The notes under the pieces were generated by a model. It was not told where the DNA came from. It searched no databases and was given only the letters and a program-made list of their open reading frames with translations. 64,000 bases of DNA from the NCBI RefSeq assembly GCF_030272615.1, contig NC_081413.1, forward strand, positions 561,861,010 to 561,925,009. Reading direction: 5' to 3'. Shown here piece after piece: positions 11,582 to 23,691 of this stretch. Positions within the stretch are counted from its first letter, which is position 1; every line of letters starts with the position of its first letter. A program made the position numbers and the translations under genes. The DNA comes from Cryptomeria japonica (taxonomy: Eukaryota > Streptophyta > Pinopsida > Cupressales > Cupressaceae).

Positions 11582-13240
11582 TTGCAAAGGTGGATGTTAA
11601 CACGATCTAAGAGCCAACGAGGTGAAGGCACATTTGCAGATTATAATCTTAAGATCAGTAAACGAAGGACCTTTCCACCAAAGATGTCAGAAATTGCAAT
11701 TGAACATGAATACCCCAAGCTCAATGAAAGAGACTTTTGGAAAGTCTTTTTTGAAATGAAGGCTATGGTGGAAGTACCCTACAAAGAGAGGTAAGAACGG
11801 ATGAAGCATTAAAAAGGAGATTCATCGAGGTACCGTGAAGATTGAGAGGACAAAAGGAAGTGATTAGGAGGTGGTGATTTGCCACCAAAAACTCCTTCAT
11901 CTCCCTCTCCTCCTTCTTCCCCTTCTTCTTCTTCTTCTACTTTTGTTAATCCTTTCAAGAGTACATCTAAGCCTATTATAAAATTGGATATTGAAAAGTT
12001 GGATGATTGGGTCCAATAGGTAGAAGTGTAATGTAGGATTCAAGGCATAGTAGAAGATTCTTTTAGGATCCAGTTAGTTACTCTTTGGTTGGGAGGAACA
12101 ACTCTCACCTGGTGGGAGAGTAGGACTCGAGCAGAAATTGCTCGCCATGGTAATGTCGATATGACTTGGATGTAATTTGTTGTTGCTCTCAAGACGCAAT
12201 TCTACCTTTTAGATCATATGAAACAATTGACAATGAACTGGCAAACCTTTAGGCAAGCTAATGGTCATTATGTCTAAGATTACACCCATGAGTTCAGAAA
12301 ATGGGCTATTTCTTTGGATGTTCCATTGTATACTCAGGATACACTACTTAAGTACATAGGTGGTTTTCATTCTTACCTTAGACATACTATTTTGATTTTG
12401 AATCCTAGTAATTTGGATGAAGTTAGTGTTCAAGCCACACATCTAGAGTCTAGGGGTAAGAATATTGACAATGAAAATTTTGTACAAAAGTCACCTAAAG
12501 TTGCAGAGACATGATAAGGGAAGAAGACAACTAGAATTAAGAAGAAGGATGATCAACTCACATGCTCTCATTGTGACAAGAAAGGGCATGACGAAGATAA
12601 TTGTTGGCAACTACATCCAAAATTGAAGCCAAAATGAGCTCGAAAATAGAAAGGTAAGGAGAAGGTTGTTAATGTTGTTATGGATCTTGGTTCAAAGTCT
12701 GGAGATGAAACTAAGATAAGAACAATGTGATTGAAAGGTAAAGCTTATATTGCTAATGTTTCTATTGGTAATTGTGCTTCTACTTCTCAAGTCTATGATG
12801 TCCCTGAAGATAAGAAAAGAAATGAGCTTTTTCATATAAGGGTTGTTGCTAAACACACTAAAGTTGATGCACTCATAGATAGTGAATCCTAAAATAACTT
12901 AATCTCATAAGATGTCAATTGTAAGAAACTTGGGATTGAAAAATACACCACATAAGAGACCTTATCCACTAGGTTGGGTTTGCGAAAACAATGAATTGCA
13001 AGTAACAAGGCAATGTACTTAAAGGTTCGCAATCACAAGTAAGTATACATTGATGAGGTACAGTTTGATGTGGTTCCGCTAGATGTTTGTGGGATATTGT
13101 TGGATAACCCTTATTTGTATGATCGAAAGGCTATTTTCTATAGGGAATTTAATCAGTGTCATCTGTTCAAAGATGGCATCAATTATAGTGTACATTCTCA
13201 TAGGATTAAGACTATTCAGTCTTTTGCAAACACAGGGTAG
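11582..13240 (+). pseudogene. Gypsy-type gag with CCHC knuckle and protease-like region, broken
   Basis: A plus-strand frame with many stops. 11582-11794 gives the gag N-terminus. After a Ser/Pro-rich linker (about 11880-11950) comes the retrotransposon gag core: IKLDIEKLDDWV, GTTLTWWESR, then QTFRQANGH, with an open piece at 12314-12514. An intact CCHC knuckle (CSHCDKKGHDEDNC) is at about 12564-12605. From about 12820 there is a gypsy-like protease segment in which IDSES replaces the usual DSG-S active site. It continues as FDVVPLDVCGILLDNPYLYD and FKDGINYSVHSHRI, which are typical of the end of gypsy protease. Stops throughout show decay. Reverse transcriptase does not follow. Confidence 0.75.
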
Positions 13241-13371
13241 TTGAAGAGGGTGATTAATGCAAGTAAAGATTTGTCTCTTATGTCTATCAGGTTAGGTGAT
13301 TTTAGGCATGAACTTGAAGCAATCAAGGCTAATCAAGACCAAATGTCACAAGGTACGCCAATAGTATAGTG

Positions 13372-13640
13372 TGAGGAAACAACAAATGAAAGCATTGATG
13401 ATCCAAGTCCTCAACTTATGGTTGAGATTTTGGAGCTTCCCTTGGTTAAAAACATTCTTGTTGTGAAAGATAGATAGGTTGTTGATTCATTCACTTTTAT
13501 ATTTGCATTGTTATTCAGCTTGATATTAATCAATGGTTATTGGTTATTGGCTGGAGCAGTTGATGTAGATTATTATGGAAGTTATAAAATGATGCATATG
13601 TTCAATAATATTATTGCAGTCTTGATTGTGGTGATGAGCT
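13372..13640 (+). other. Hydrophobic open stretch between protease and 3' LTR of element B
   Basis: One frame reads through about 90 codons with only two stops. It contains two strongly hydrophobic segments, FTFIFALLFSLILINGYWLL and NNIIAVLIVVM, each long enough or nearly long enough to span a membrane. It sits after the protease, where RT would be expected, and before the 3' polypurine tract. I do not recognise the family. It could be a remnant of an extra gene or a chance reading of AT-rich DNA. Confidence 0.35.
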
Positions 13641-13750
13641 AGGTGTATAGATGTACAAATGATACATGACAAGTGGGGAGGCCATGTCCTCACTTAATTT
13701 TTGAATAAATGCAACTTTTGGAGGTCCAAAAGTTCTCTAGTGGGGAGTAT

Positions 13751-14793
13751 TGATCCAGGAGGACAAAAAATGTTCCAGATGCTCTAAAAATATCCAACAC
13801 CCATGTGCTTGCTCTAGGTACATCGACAGATTTTGTTCTAGCTTTTGAAATTTGTTGGATTGGAGGATTCAAACCTCCAACCACCCTCTCACAACTCTCA
13901 CTCTCCTCCACTAAGCTGCGAAATTCATACTGCTATATAAAGGGAAATGTTTTTATTTAAAGTGTATAAATACCTATTGGGGATCGATTGGTTTGAACCA
14001 CCGAACCCCCCCCCCCCCCCACTTCTCGCATGTTGTTCTCGACCAATGCAGCTCTGAGGATCTCGAGATATAAAATGGCGGGTTTAATATTTGTTAAGTG
14101 TGAGCCATGGAAATAGGGGCTCGGGTTTATCTGAGTCCACACACACCCACCAATTTACATTATCTTAAAACCATAAAAACAAGCCCAAAAACATTTAAAA
14201 AGAATGTATAAGGAGCTATTTTAAAGGGCTAGTTTACTTTTTGGAGATTTATGGATGTAATTGGGAGACATGGGGGATATTGTAAAATATTATTGTTAAC
14301 CCCATTTTAGCATGTAAAATAGTATTTAGCGGGGGTCATTTTTGTGTTGGAGGACATGAGAGATTTGAGAGTATTGTGAGAGAATTTTTGGAGACTCAAA
14401 AACAATTTTAAGGAGTTTTCTTGTGATAGTGAATTGTTTGTCTTTGTGCATTGGGAGCTTGAATTTAAGCTTGTTGTACATGGGAGAAGAAATTTTAATA
14501 ACTCATTATCGTCCAAGGAGACGTAAGGAGTATTTGTAACCCTTGAGGTGCTTTGTAACCATTTTTTGGAGCTGAACCAAGGATCAACCACTCAATTGGA
14601 GGGACCCGAAGATGTAGCCAATTGGTGAACTCCATTATCAACTTGTGTTTTGTCTTGTCTCTTCTACTCAATTTATCGCTATTTGATTATTATGTTTATT
14701 TAAGCAATTTGATTGTAATTTCAAGACCTTCATTTAATCATTGTAAGAGTTAACATCTCATGTGCAACTGTCATAGATCCTAACATCAAATCA
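13751..14793 (+). repeat. 3' LTR of element B
   Basis: It begins TGATCCAGG after the polypurine tract and ends TCAAATCA, and matches the 5' LTR. It contains a TATA-like CTATATAAAGG at about 13933-13943 that the 5' copy lacks, and a C-run of 16 at about 14005-14020. Confidence 0.8.
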
Positions 14794-16379
14794 TCCAAAG
14801 AGAAATATGTTGAAGGTTCAAAGGTTGAAAAAAAATTGCTACATAATTCAAATAACTTATTTCAAATCTTCTTCCCAAAAACAACAAATGTTGTAGTCCA
14901 TGGGAACATTGTGTCACCCTCCCCTACCCCTGTCTTTCCCCCCTTATATATTCCAACATCAAAAAATTTAGCACTATTGATGCACTTCAAAAAACATAGT
15001 TTAGCTTTTGGGTATTTATAACTTGGAATTATAAAAATATAGAATTTTACACATCCACCTTCTACAAAACTTATGTAATGAATTTCTATCATCAATAATT
15101 TTGGTTACAAACTATTATCTATAATTAAAATGACAAAGGAACATAATTTACCAGTTTGATAATTGGTCATGGATTATTACATATAAGATTGGAAGATAAA
15201 ATTTAGTACACAATTTTCCCAAAATCTTTAAAAGTTTATTCTCTTAGATTCCCCACAACATCCCATTTTACTTGCCATAGATCAATGTAGAGCCCATTTT
15301 ACTTGCCATACATCAATGCACTAATCGATTCTTTGATAACAAGATGCCAAAGGATGTAATATTTTATAATTTGATTACGAAATATTCATCTACCCACTTC
15401 AAGTTTAAATTTAAATATTGCTCATCACCATTATGGCTCGATGCTAGAATGAGGGATTATCAAATACTAGCATATTTATATTTTGAAAATCTATGTAAAA
15501 TACATTAAAATATCATTTTGGAGAAGACTTACCCTAGCTGAGTTAATTGAGGAAATTCATTGATCTCCTTGGAGGATATTAAAATATGTTTCCATTCCTC
15601 TACAGTTTAAAAAATATCATAATATGTAATCAATATTTTAATATAATTGATATGATTTAAAACAAAGATTATCATACCTTCACTTTTTAACATAATTTTT
15701 TTTTCTTTGTATATTTAAGTTTGGTATAATTATCATTACTTATATAATTAAAAAATATGACAAATTTCATTAAATCAACATCATTTTTATATATTTTTAA
15801 TTATCTAAATAAAAATACAATTATATACTAAGTTTTTCAATTAATCTCCTTTTTTTATAGAGATGTTCTCTAATGTTACCCTCATTCTAATTACATATGG
15901 AACTCTTATAATTCTCTCTATTTCAATGAAAAGCTCATCCTCAATATTTTTTATCCAGCTATGTTAAAATCATCTCTCCTTCTACAAGTTACATCCATCC
16001 TAAATCAAATTATTTTTCACAATATATAATATTTATACACTCCCTTGCGAAAAGAATTTGGTGTTTGGTATAAGAAATCATTGAAGACAAATTCTAAAAA
16101 TCAAGCACGTTTCAATGTTACTTGGCTTACTACTATTGAAGCCTTCACTTAATGTATTGTATCCTTGTCCTTTTCTATCTCTGTAAACAACTTTTGTATT
16201 TCAAGAGTAACACCAATGCCACACTTTGAAAGAAAGAAGTGTCTTGACACAATATATTAAATATATGACGAATTGGAGTAGAAATACATGAAAAAGTGAT
16301 TATTGGGATCAAATATAGAATTATCCATAATCTAGGAGTAATGCAGATGATAGCACAATAATTTTACATAATTTGTTGT
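14794..16379. other. AT-rich spacer, no gene recognised
   Basis: No coding region or known element was recognised. A short tandem duplication of about 32 bp (CCCATTTTACTTGCCATA plus downstream bases) occurs twice at about 15263-15325. Confidence 0.5.
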
Positions 16380-17550
16380 GTTAGAGTGGAAGTTTCATGT
16401 GGTTGGTTGTTCAAAATCATTGTCTTATTTGGGAAAATTTGTGCAAAAGGGGCTTCCATGGTCCCTCTATGTGTGTCCTATGCTACAATAGTGAGGAATG
16501 TGTTTCTCATCTCTTCTTTCAGTCCTCCTTCTCAAGGGTGATTTGACACCTTTGGCCAAGACTTTGGAACTAGGCTTACTAGCATTCTTCTTCTCTTATT
16601 GAACTCTAGGTCTGCATGGGCAAGCCTCCTGTTAAGACTTCTTTTCTCCAAGTTGTATGGACTATTGAACCTTCATTCATTATTTGGCATATTTGGCTTG
16701 AAAGGAATCACCACATTTTTCAGGATGCTAGGATGACAGTTCAAGATTTGTGGTGGAGAATTATCCATTCTCTTCATGAGAGAGTCTTGGATAAGTGTGA
16801 CTTTGATGGGTATGTGGATCTTAGGGACGTTGATATAGGTAATCGATTTAATTTTTTTCTTCAAGGCAATGTTCCTTCTCCTAGGGGAAACATGTGAGAT
16901 AGATCATGAGATGCAGATGTCATCATCCTCTATGAAAGATTAATAGGGAGGGTCATTGGTCCCCCCTGAGGGAGATTTAAAACTTAACACTGATGGTTCT
17001 TCTTGAGGGAATCTTGGCCATGATGGTATTGGTGGGGTTGGCTCTGATAGTTTTGGAGATATTCAATTTATTTTCTCTCTTTGTTAGGGTCTTCATATCG
17101 ATAATTTAATGGAATCTCTTGCCATTTTATATGTGGTGGAGTGTAGCTATGTTCTTGGTTGGAAGCAGATTATTTGTGAATCTGATTCTCATGTGGTGGT
17201 GACTTTACTGAATGAGAATCATTTAGATGAGGTTAGCTATCATTTGGCCATGGTGATTAGGCAGATTCTTTGGTTGTGTAGGTCCTTGGAAACTGCTAGT
17301 TTTTGCCACATTCTCAGGGAATGGAATGTCGTTGTTGTTTACGTAGCCAAAAGGGCTTCTGATCATAGGCAAGGATGGATTATTGTGGACAAGGGGCAAT
17401 TATCCCAGGATATATCTCAATTGCTCGACCTCTTAATGGATACCGACAAAGTTGTGTAATTATTTCTTTGTTAGGCTTGTGACCCTTTCTTCTTTGTATC
17501 TCTTTCTTTGATCTAATAAATTTTTACCCCTTTTAGTTAAAAAAAAAATA
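16380..17550 (+). mobile_element. 5'-truncated L1-type LINE, 3' end with RNase H
   Basis: The plus strand carries the C-terminal end of a plant LINE ORF2. A zf-RVT-like segment (about 16395-16560) shows the C-x-LC spacing and a HLFFQ motif in broken frames. The open piece 16616-16897 includes IWHIWLERNHHIF, typical of the region before RNase H. RNase H follows from about 16970 (LKLNTDGSS), with the open piece 17109-17459 holding ESLAI and ICESDSHVVV, so three of the catalytic acidic residues can be seen. The element ends in an AT-rich 3' UTR and a run of about ten A at 17539-17549. The rest of ORF2 and all of ORF1 are absent, as is usual for incomplete reverse transcription. Confidence 0.75.
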
Positions 17551-19909
17551 TACCACAAAGACAATATTGCAATAAAAACAATAGCCAGAATTATTTAAAG
17601 CATTATCACCTTTTAGTAAAAACATTATCACTATTAAAAAAAAACAGAGAATATATAAGCGATATGGAAAAATTAAAGCTATTTTTAAGAAGAGTTACAT
17701 ATGTCAAGTTGGTATCTATCATGAAAATTTTGAAATACATAGTAAAAAATAATAGGCTATTACATCAAACAAAAAAATTGCAACAACAAATAGAGAATTC
17801 ATTTTACACACAAATAAACATTTTTTATTAATTCAAAATAACAATTACGTCATGTCTTATATAGAGGTCTTTATCATTCATAACAAATTTTAGACTTGAC
17901 AACAAGAGATCTCTTTATAGAGATCACCAAACTTATCATATATGAAAAATATATTAAAAAAATTAAAGACTAATTTAGAATCTCTTCTTAAGAAAATCCA
18001 ACTGTATTAGCATCACTTATTTTGGCCCTAGTTGCATGCATAACATCACTATCCAACATACTCCTCCTTGATGTTAAGCTAACTGACAAATTGAATCTTT
18101 GCAACTCAGGTTGTGTTATTAACATCACTATCATACCTGGTCTTATAGAAGTAGTCATTTAATCATCTCTCTCCCTCATTAGAAATCACAAGGTTTTCCC
18201 TTCCTTTTTCTAATATAGAGAAAACTCATTACACTTCAATGTGATAATTACAACAAGTAGTTTTCAACCATTTGGTTCTAACATGAAATCCTTGATTTAG
18301 CACAACTTTGATCAACACATGAACGTTTAGGTTTATAAAGCCTTTTGAACATAGTTGCCAATTTCGAGTTACATACAATCTCTCACATATTATCTATTCC
18401 ACTCTTCATTCCAACATGAATTTTCATAATGATTTATCAACCCATAAATTGCACAAAGATGAAGATTCCAAGACTTCTATATTTTATATCCTTCACTATG
18501 TTAATGAGAATATTGCATACACTAAATTAATTTACATAAACTCAAACAATTGCATAGTGAAAATAGTCCTATACTACTAAAAACTATCTTCAACTCATAG
18601 TGGAAATAGTCCTATCCTACTAAAAACTATTCATCAAGGCCCGCTTATCCATACCAATCATCAATGAGATTCTCTAAGTAGATTTTCGATTAACTTCATT
18701 AATATCACTTGAAATAATTCGCTCTCATTAAAGTATGTTGCTAGTGATATGTAGGTTTTTATTGTGTATGTTCTTCACTAGTGCCATACACCTATCATAG
18801 TCATCATTAGTCATTGATTTAATTTCATTTTCTACTCTCCAACATTTGATATCTTTAAGAGGATTTCCTCATAAAAGGATAAATTTAAAACATTAAGATT
18901 GATCCCTTCCAAAATACACCAAATATGCAGCCTTTGTTATCTCATTACAGGCATAAATAAAAAATAAAAAATAAAGTTCAATAGTAGATCTATGAAAGAA
19001 TGGCCAGATAAATAGGGATGGGGAGAAGAATAAGAAGAATTGATGTAGGAAATCAAGAAAGTGAAAGAGATAAGAAACATTTACAAGGAGGAAGAGTAAA
19101 CGATTTATCTTACTTATCAGTCCTACTTGGAAAGTCCTTGAGGCTTCGTTGTTGGCTGACACGTATATATTCCAAGTGAGATAAGAGGCTCAAATTCTGT
19201 CCCTGACACGAATAAATGGCCTTATAACTATTCTTGTAAATAAAAAATATATTATTAATAGAAAAAATTAAAATAAATATTTTGAGAAGGATATTTTTCA
19301 ACATATTATATATATATTTATATTAATATATGTATTAACATATGCATATTTTATTATTTTATTTTTATGATCTTTATCTTTATTTTTTAATAAAAAGAGT
19401 AAATGAATATACATACCTTAGTTATAAGACTGTGAAAAACAAATATAATTTGTAAAAAAAGTTTACAATGTCACAAGAGAGGATGAAGTAAAATTGATTA
19501 ATTATAGGTTGTTCTTTTCCATTATTATTATTATTATGACTATAGATTTGCAACATTGATGATGATTATCAACATCAATATGTAGCGAATAAAATATAAT
19601 GTGAGTTGTTCATATGTCAATTTGTTTCAACCTTATAGTTGTGGGTGCGATTTGTTTTGATTAGATAAAAGATGGACACGCAGCAAAAAGAACTTTAGTT
19701 CTCAGATTACTGATATTTTTAAGCAGCATTGAGGTACCACAGAATCATTTCCACATAACAAACTTCAGAAAAATCTTTACATTTAATAAACTTTGATCAT
19801 ATTAGATACAATGAAAGAATATATTATTTTATAATTTAGTTAAATCCCAACACATTTTGAAATAAAACAATAAAAAGAATCTGATAACAGATATTTAATT
19901 TCAGTCATT
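17551..19909. other. AT-rich spacer, no gene recognised
   Basis: No supported gene. A duplicated segment of about 33 bp (AATAGTCCTAT followed by ACTAAAAACTAT) occurs twice at about 18557-18632. Short open frames at 18893-19304 are hydrophobic and AT-driven, with no family resemblance. Confidence 0.5.
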
Positions 19910-20055
19910 AAAAAAATGAAATTCAAATAACATAACCATCCCATTTTCCATACCTATGAAAGTACAACAGTGTTGGCCATTCAAAAAGATAGCTCATAAT
20001 GTTTCTTGACAAGGAAAACTTAGTAAGTCTTTGAAGATATTGCAGGAAATGGTTT

Positions 20056-21445
20056 TCAATGTCTGTATCGACTACACAATGGGCAGTGTTCTTTCCACTC
20101 CATTGACCATCCTCTTGTGGCAATGGATACTCTTGATTTTGAGAACTCTTTTTTCAAATTTTGCAATTTTTTTCGCATGATTGTAGGGCAACGTTCCCAT
20201 AGAAAGACCCTTGTAACATTCACTGGACTACTTCTAAGAAGAAGACCCAGAAAAGTCACTGTCTGTACACCATTGTCTGGTCCAATATGGGCATCCACCA
20301 TTTCCAATTTTGGCAATGTCAACTCTGGTACTGGAATCTCATCTGATATCATCTCCTGCATCAAATGTAATGTGGGTTCACTCTTATAAACAAGAATTTG
20401 AAAGAAAGCAAAAGATAATGTGGGTTCACTCATATAGATACACAAAAATTTGAAAGAAGGCAAAAGATAATGTTACTGATAGAAGCCAAGCACCATTCTC
20501 TATAGTGCATTGAAATTTAGCCTGAATGTACAAAATACTAACCTGGAAACATTGGCCATGGATTATCAACTCTTCAAGCTCAGGAAACCCATTAAGAACA
20601 GTAATGCTAGGAAGCTCTAAATTAACGGCCTTGCCTCTACTATAATTTTGAAGACTAATTACTGTTACAGATTCTTTGCTTGAAATTCCTTGTAGTAATC
20701 TAATCCCTTGGTATTTCCCACAATCCATGAGATTGACTTCTGTCAACAGAGGGCAATCCATCTGCAATGATATTTCAGGGCTCAGATTTCCTAGACTCAA
20801 GTACATGAGAGTGGGAGCATCTATATACAAGTTCTTCAACCCCATACAACTGCGAATTTCCAAATTCTCAAGATTTGGGCAGACGCCTATGAATTCTTCT
20901 AAAGTGGTATCGTCCACACTCAGGTTCTTGATAAAATTGAATGTTTTCAGGAACTCGAAAATCCCAAAATCAGTTGGTACCTTGGGAAGATTGATATATT
21001 GCAATGTTAGGGAAGTGAGATTTTCACAGCTAAAAACAGAGTCCCCAAGATCCACCATGGAAGAATTGTCAATCCTCTTACCAGTCTTGGGATCTCTATA
21101 GGAGATGTTTAGCTCTATGCTTCTCACCTGTTTTTCAGCTGCAAGGCGAATCCAATTGTTCAAATCGGCAGTCTTGGGGTCGTCCAAGGCGATTTTAAGG
21201 AGAAAAGAGTGAAGAACATCATGGTGAAACAGAGCATTGCAAATTATGGTGCATATCTCGTCATCTTTTTGTTTCTCAAAATCTTGCCAACGAAAAACGA
21301 GAATGGGCATCTCCTTCCATAGGAATCGCCATCTCTTGGAGAGCAGGGAACAACGTACAACATCTCTGTAAGAAATTTTTGACAGAATACGACTTGAAAG
21401 AGAATTATCTAATAATGCAGAAAGCCTGTCTGTCTCGGAATCCAT
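20056..21445 (-). CDS. F-box/leucine-rich-repeat protein, two exons
   Basis: Predicted substrate-recognition subunit of an SCF-type E3 ubiquitin ligase. Exon 1 is 21445-20543 (301 codons), a 187-bp intron is 20542-20356, and exon 2 is 20355-20056 (99 codons plus stop), giving about 400 residues. The donor reads CAG-GTTAGT, the acceptor TGCAG, and the frame is kept in phase 0 (GQCFQ joins EMISDE). The F-box is at residues 6-46 (SRILSKISYRDVVRCSLLSK, then RWRFLW), though LL replaces the usual LP near its start. Leucine-rich repeats follow at about residues 125-300 (CENLTSLTLQYINLPKVP, CPNLENLEIRSCMGLKNL). Exon 2 is basic and resembles the C-terminal end of plant F-box/LRR proteins. No internal stop is seen, unlike both paralogues at 5.4-7.1 kb. 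The target protein is unknown. An alternative is a recent pseudogene. Confidence 0.8.
20356..20542 (-). other. Intron of the F-box/LRR gene
   Basis: A 187-bp AT-rich GT-AG intron inferred from consensus splice sites and frame continuity. Reading through it instead would add 38 residues unrelated to the family and then a stop. It contains a partial internal duplication, since the phrase reading TGAACCCACATTAT on the minus strand occurs twice (about 20365-20425). Confidence 0.75.
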
Positions 21446-21549
21446 CTCTTATTTTCTTCTGCAAATCTACGGAATGTGGAGCAACAAAACACAGATCTAT
21501 AATATCAAGATTCAATCCATGGACGTTTTATGTTGGTTTTTAACCGTTG

Positions 21550-23471
21550 GGTGTGTCCAAGAACGTTTGTAATGGGAAACATGATATTTATAATAATATG
21601 ATAAAATTCTAAGAATGAGTTAGGGAAGAGCACAGTAGTTGACCATGAAGAGTTTTGAAGGTGGTTGTTATTTTTTTTAATAATAATACAACTAAAAATT
21701 TATTATTTGAAACATAGAATATTATTTTTTGTTTGTTTATATATTAATAATTACAATAGATTGAACCAATAGTTGTGACTTTAAAGTTGTTATTGCTATA
21801 AAATGTACCATTAGTTGTTAAAAGCAACCAATCAAGTGATGCCACATCAGCTGCACAAGTATAGGGGCCTTTTTGCACGACTATTGGTCTCACCTTTTTT
21901 TTGGACTGTTTTGGACACCTTAGCAAAAAAGCATGTTGATGTGGCACCATACTTGATGATGTGGCCCTGAAACTTTAGTTATAAGCAGGGGACACAACTA
22001 CCCCACTAGCTTAGTAATATTTAATGTCACTTGTCAATTATTTCAGATTGATTCCCACCAAAAACTGTAAAAAACTAAATTTACTTACCACTAGAGTGCT
22101 TAAATTTAAGAGCTTAAAATTAAAATATTCCTAAATTTATTTACAATTCAGCAGCTCTAGCTCTATTTTTAAGGAAGATCTCCTCCATGGACCCAACCTA
22201 AGGGCAGGTCCCCATAATTTTGCTGCTTATAAAATAAGCAGTTATCTTAAATTGCATTATTAAAAGAAATATTTAATTCTAATTGGTCACATAAATTGTG
22301 GAGAAAAAATTGGAAACAAATCAAAGGAGGGAAACTGTTTTGGAGAGCCACATGTCAATCTTCTCAAATAAGCAGTTGCCGCTTTCCAGCCCCTCCTTTT
22401 TTTCAAAGCTTATTTTTAAGTTTTAAGCAGCTGCTGCTCCACTTAAATAGGAAAAGATTCCAACTTATCTTTTCTTCTTAATTAAAAATTTGCATGGGAA
22501 CACTATTTCAAGTAGAAATTGCACTTAAGCAACCCCATGGGGACATGGGGTAAGTCTTCTCCTCAAAATAAAATAGTTTGTAAATCATAATTTATTGGTG
22601 GTTTAAATTCTTTTTTTTTCAATGTCTTTTTCTTTTCTTTTCTACCAAAATTTTGTTATCTCCTTTCATTCAATATCATTCACACAAATTTACTTATATT
22701 CTACATTACACATTGGGGATAAATATAGGAAAGAATAAATTTAATTACATGAATGCATAAATATATTAATTATATAGTTATGGGAGCTTTTTGAAAATCG
22801 TTATTAAGAAGATTGTGATGAAAGTGGTAATCGAAAAAAATAAGTTTTAAATAAAGTTCAAAGTGGGTAATGCTTTGAAGGAGCAAAGACATGTAAAGGG
22901 TGAAGGCTACAATGGAGACTTTTAAGAGGATTTTGGTGAGAGTTTAAGGTGGAAGGAACAATCCATTTGTTGAAGAGGAAGAGGAAAAAATAATCAACAT
23001 GTGGATGGAGGATTAACAAAGTTCTACTTCTATGGCTTGTAAGGTGGCATCTTCAAGGATTAGATTATGTGATAAGGAAGGCTTCATGGTTGTTACATCT
23101 ATGGGGAAAGATATTGGAGGAGTTGGATCCCCCAAATCAAGTCTATTTTTTCTCCTCCCCTTGCCTTGCAAAATAAGTAGTTGCAATCGCTAAGAATCAT
23201 GAGTAGAGTTTGGAGGTGAACCCTTCTTACCCTTCTAGAAAATGATATTTCCACTATTCCCTCTTATATGCATTTTTTCCAAGGTTGAGGTGGATGATTT
23301 TGGTGTTTATAGTGCATTTTATCAAATAAGGAACGTGGTGTCAAGTGTCGATGGTTATGATGATCACTGATAGTGCCAAAGTAAGAGGAATATGACAAAT
23401 CTTAGGCATAACCAAATGTGAATGTTGTTAGTTCTAGTATTCAGTAGTCTTTGTGAAAATTATATCATGCT
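21550..23471. other. Intergenic DNA, no gene recognised
   Basis: No supported coding region. It includes a possible imperfect foldback element (about 21770-22010). The region upstream of the F-box gene (21480-21530) resembles 7187-7240, upstream of the pseudogene. Confidence 0.5.
21770..22010. repeat. Possible foldback or MITE-like element
   Basis: The left arm near 21829-21850 (CCAATCAAGT then GCCACATCAG) pairs imperfectly with the right arm near 21933-21958 (GATGTGGCACC then ACTTGATGATG). The outer ends carry TAGTTGTG at 21770 and its complement CACAACTA at about 21993-22000. The arms are diverged, and no clear target duplication was found. Confidence 0.3.
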
Positions 23472-23691
23472 TGCATAATTTGATGGATGTTTCCCTCCAA
23501 GCAAATGGCTCTTCCCCGACCTTGAAAATAATAGCTTCAAATAGGTCTTGGGCTGCTAATCTAGGCTAGGTTATGAGTCTCTTTTAATTTATTTTTTATG
23601 AATATTATTATTTTCATTATTCAATATTAATTATTTAATTAAAATGAATGTCAAATTTAATTTAAAAGAGGGTTCTAGGAAAATCTAAATT
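23472..23691. repeat. Dispersed repeat F, copy 1
   Basis: It aligns with 47086-47308 over about 220 bp. Both start GCATAATTTGATG and end in AAAAGAGGG-TGTTAGG-type sequence (here AAAAGAGGGTTCTAGG) followed by AAAATCTAAA. The purine run followed by TG could mark a polypurine tract and LTR start of an unidentified LTR element. Confidence 0.55.

Larger units (their letters stand above)
10650..14793 (+). mobile_element. Ty3/gypsy-type LTR element B with gag-protease only (TR-GAG-like)
   Basis: Two copies of an LTR (about 10650-11552 and 13751-14793) flank a 2.2-kb internal region on the plus strand. The left LTR ends in CA at 11552 and is followed after two bases by TGGTATCGG, an initiator-Met type primer binding site. 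The right LTR starts TGATCC at 13751 after a purine run (AGTGGGGAG). The internal region holds gag, a CCHC knuckle and a protease-like segment, but no reverse transcriptase, RNase H or integrase. This is the organisation of terminal-repeat retrotransposons with GAG (TR-GAG), which depend on autonomous partners. The left LTR lacks about 90 bp at its outer end, so no target duplication is visible. Confidence 0.8.

Noticed and set aside
18893-19304. Two hydrophobic minus-strand frames as membrane proteins
   Set aside because: AT-rich codons give Phe/Leu/Ile by chance; no homology or start context supports them.
19923-20123. Extension of the F-box gene past 20056 in another frame
   Set aside because: It needs a frameshift. 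The broken paralogue also stops at the equivalent place, so 20056 is taken as the true end.
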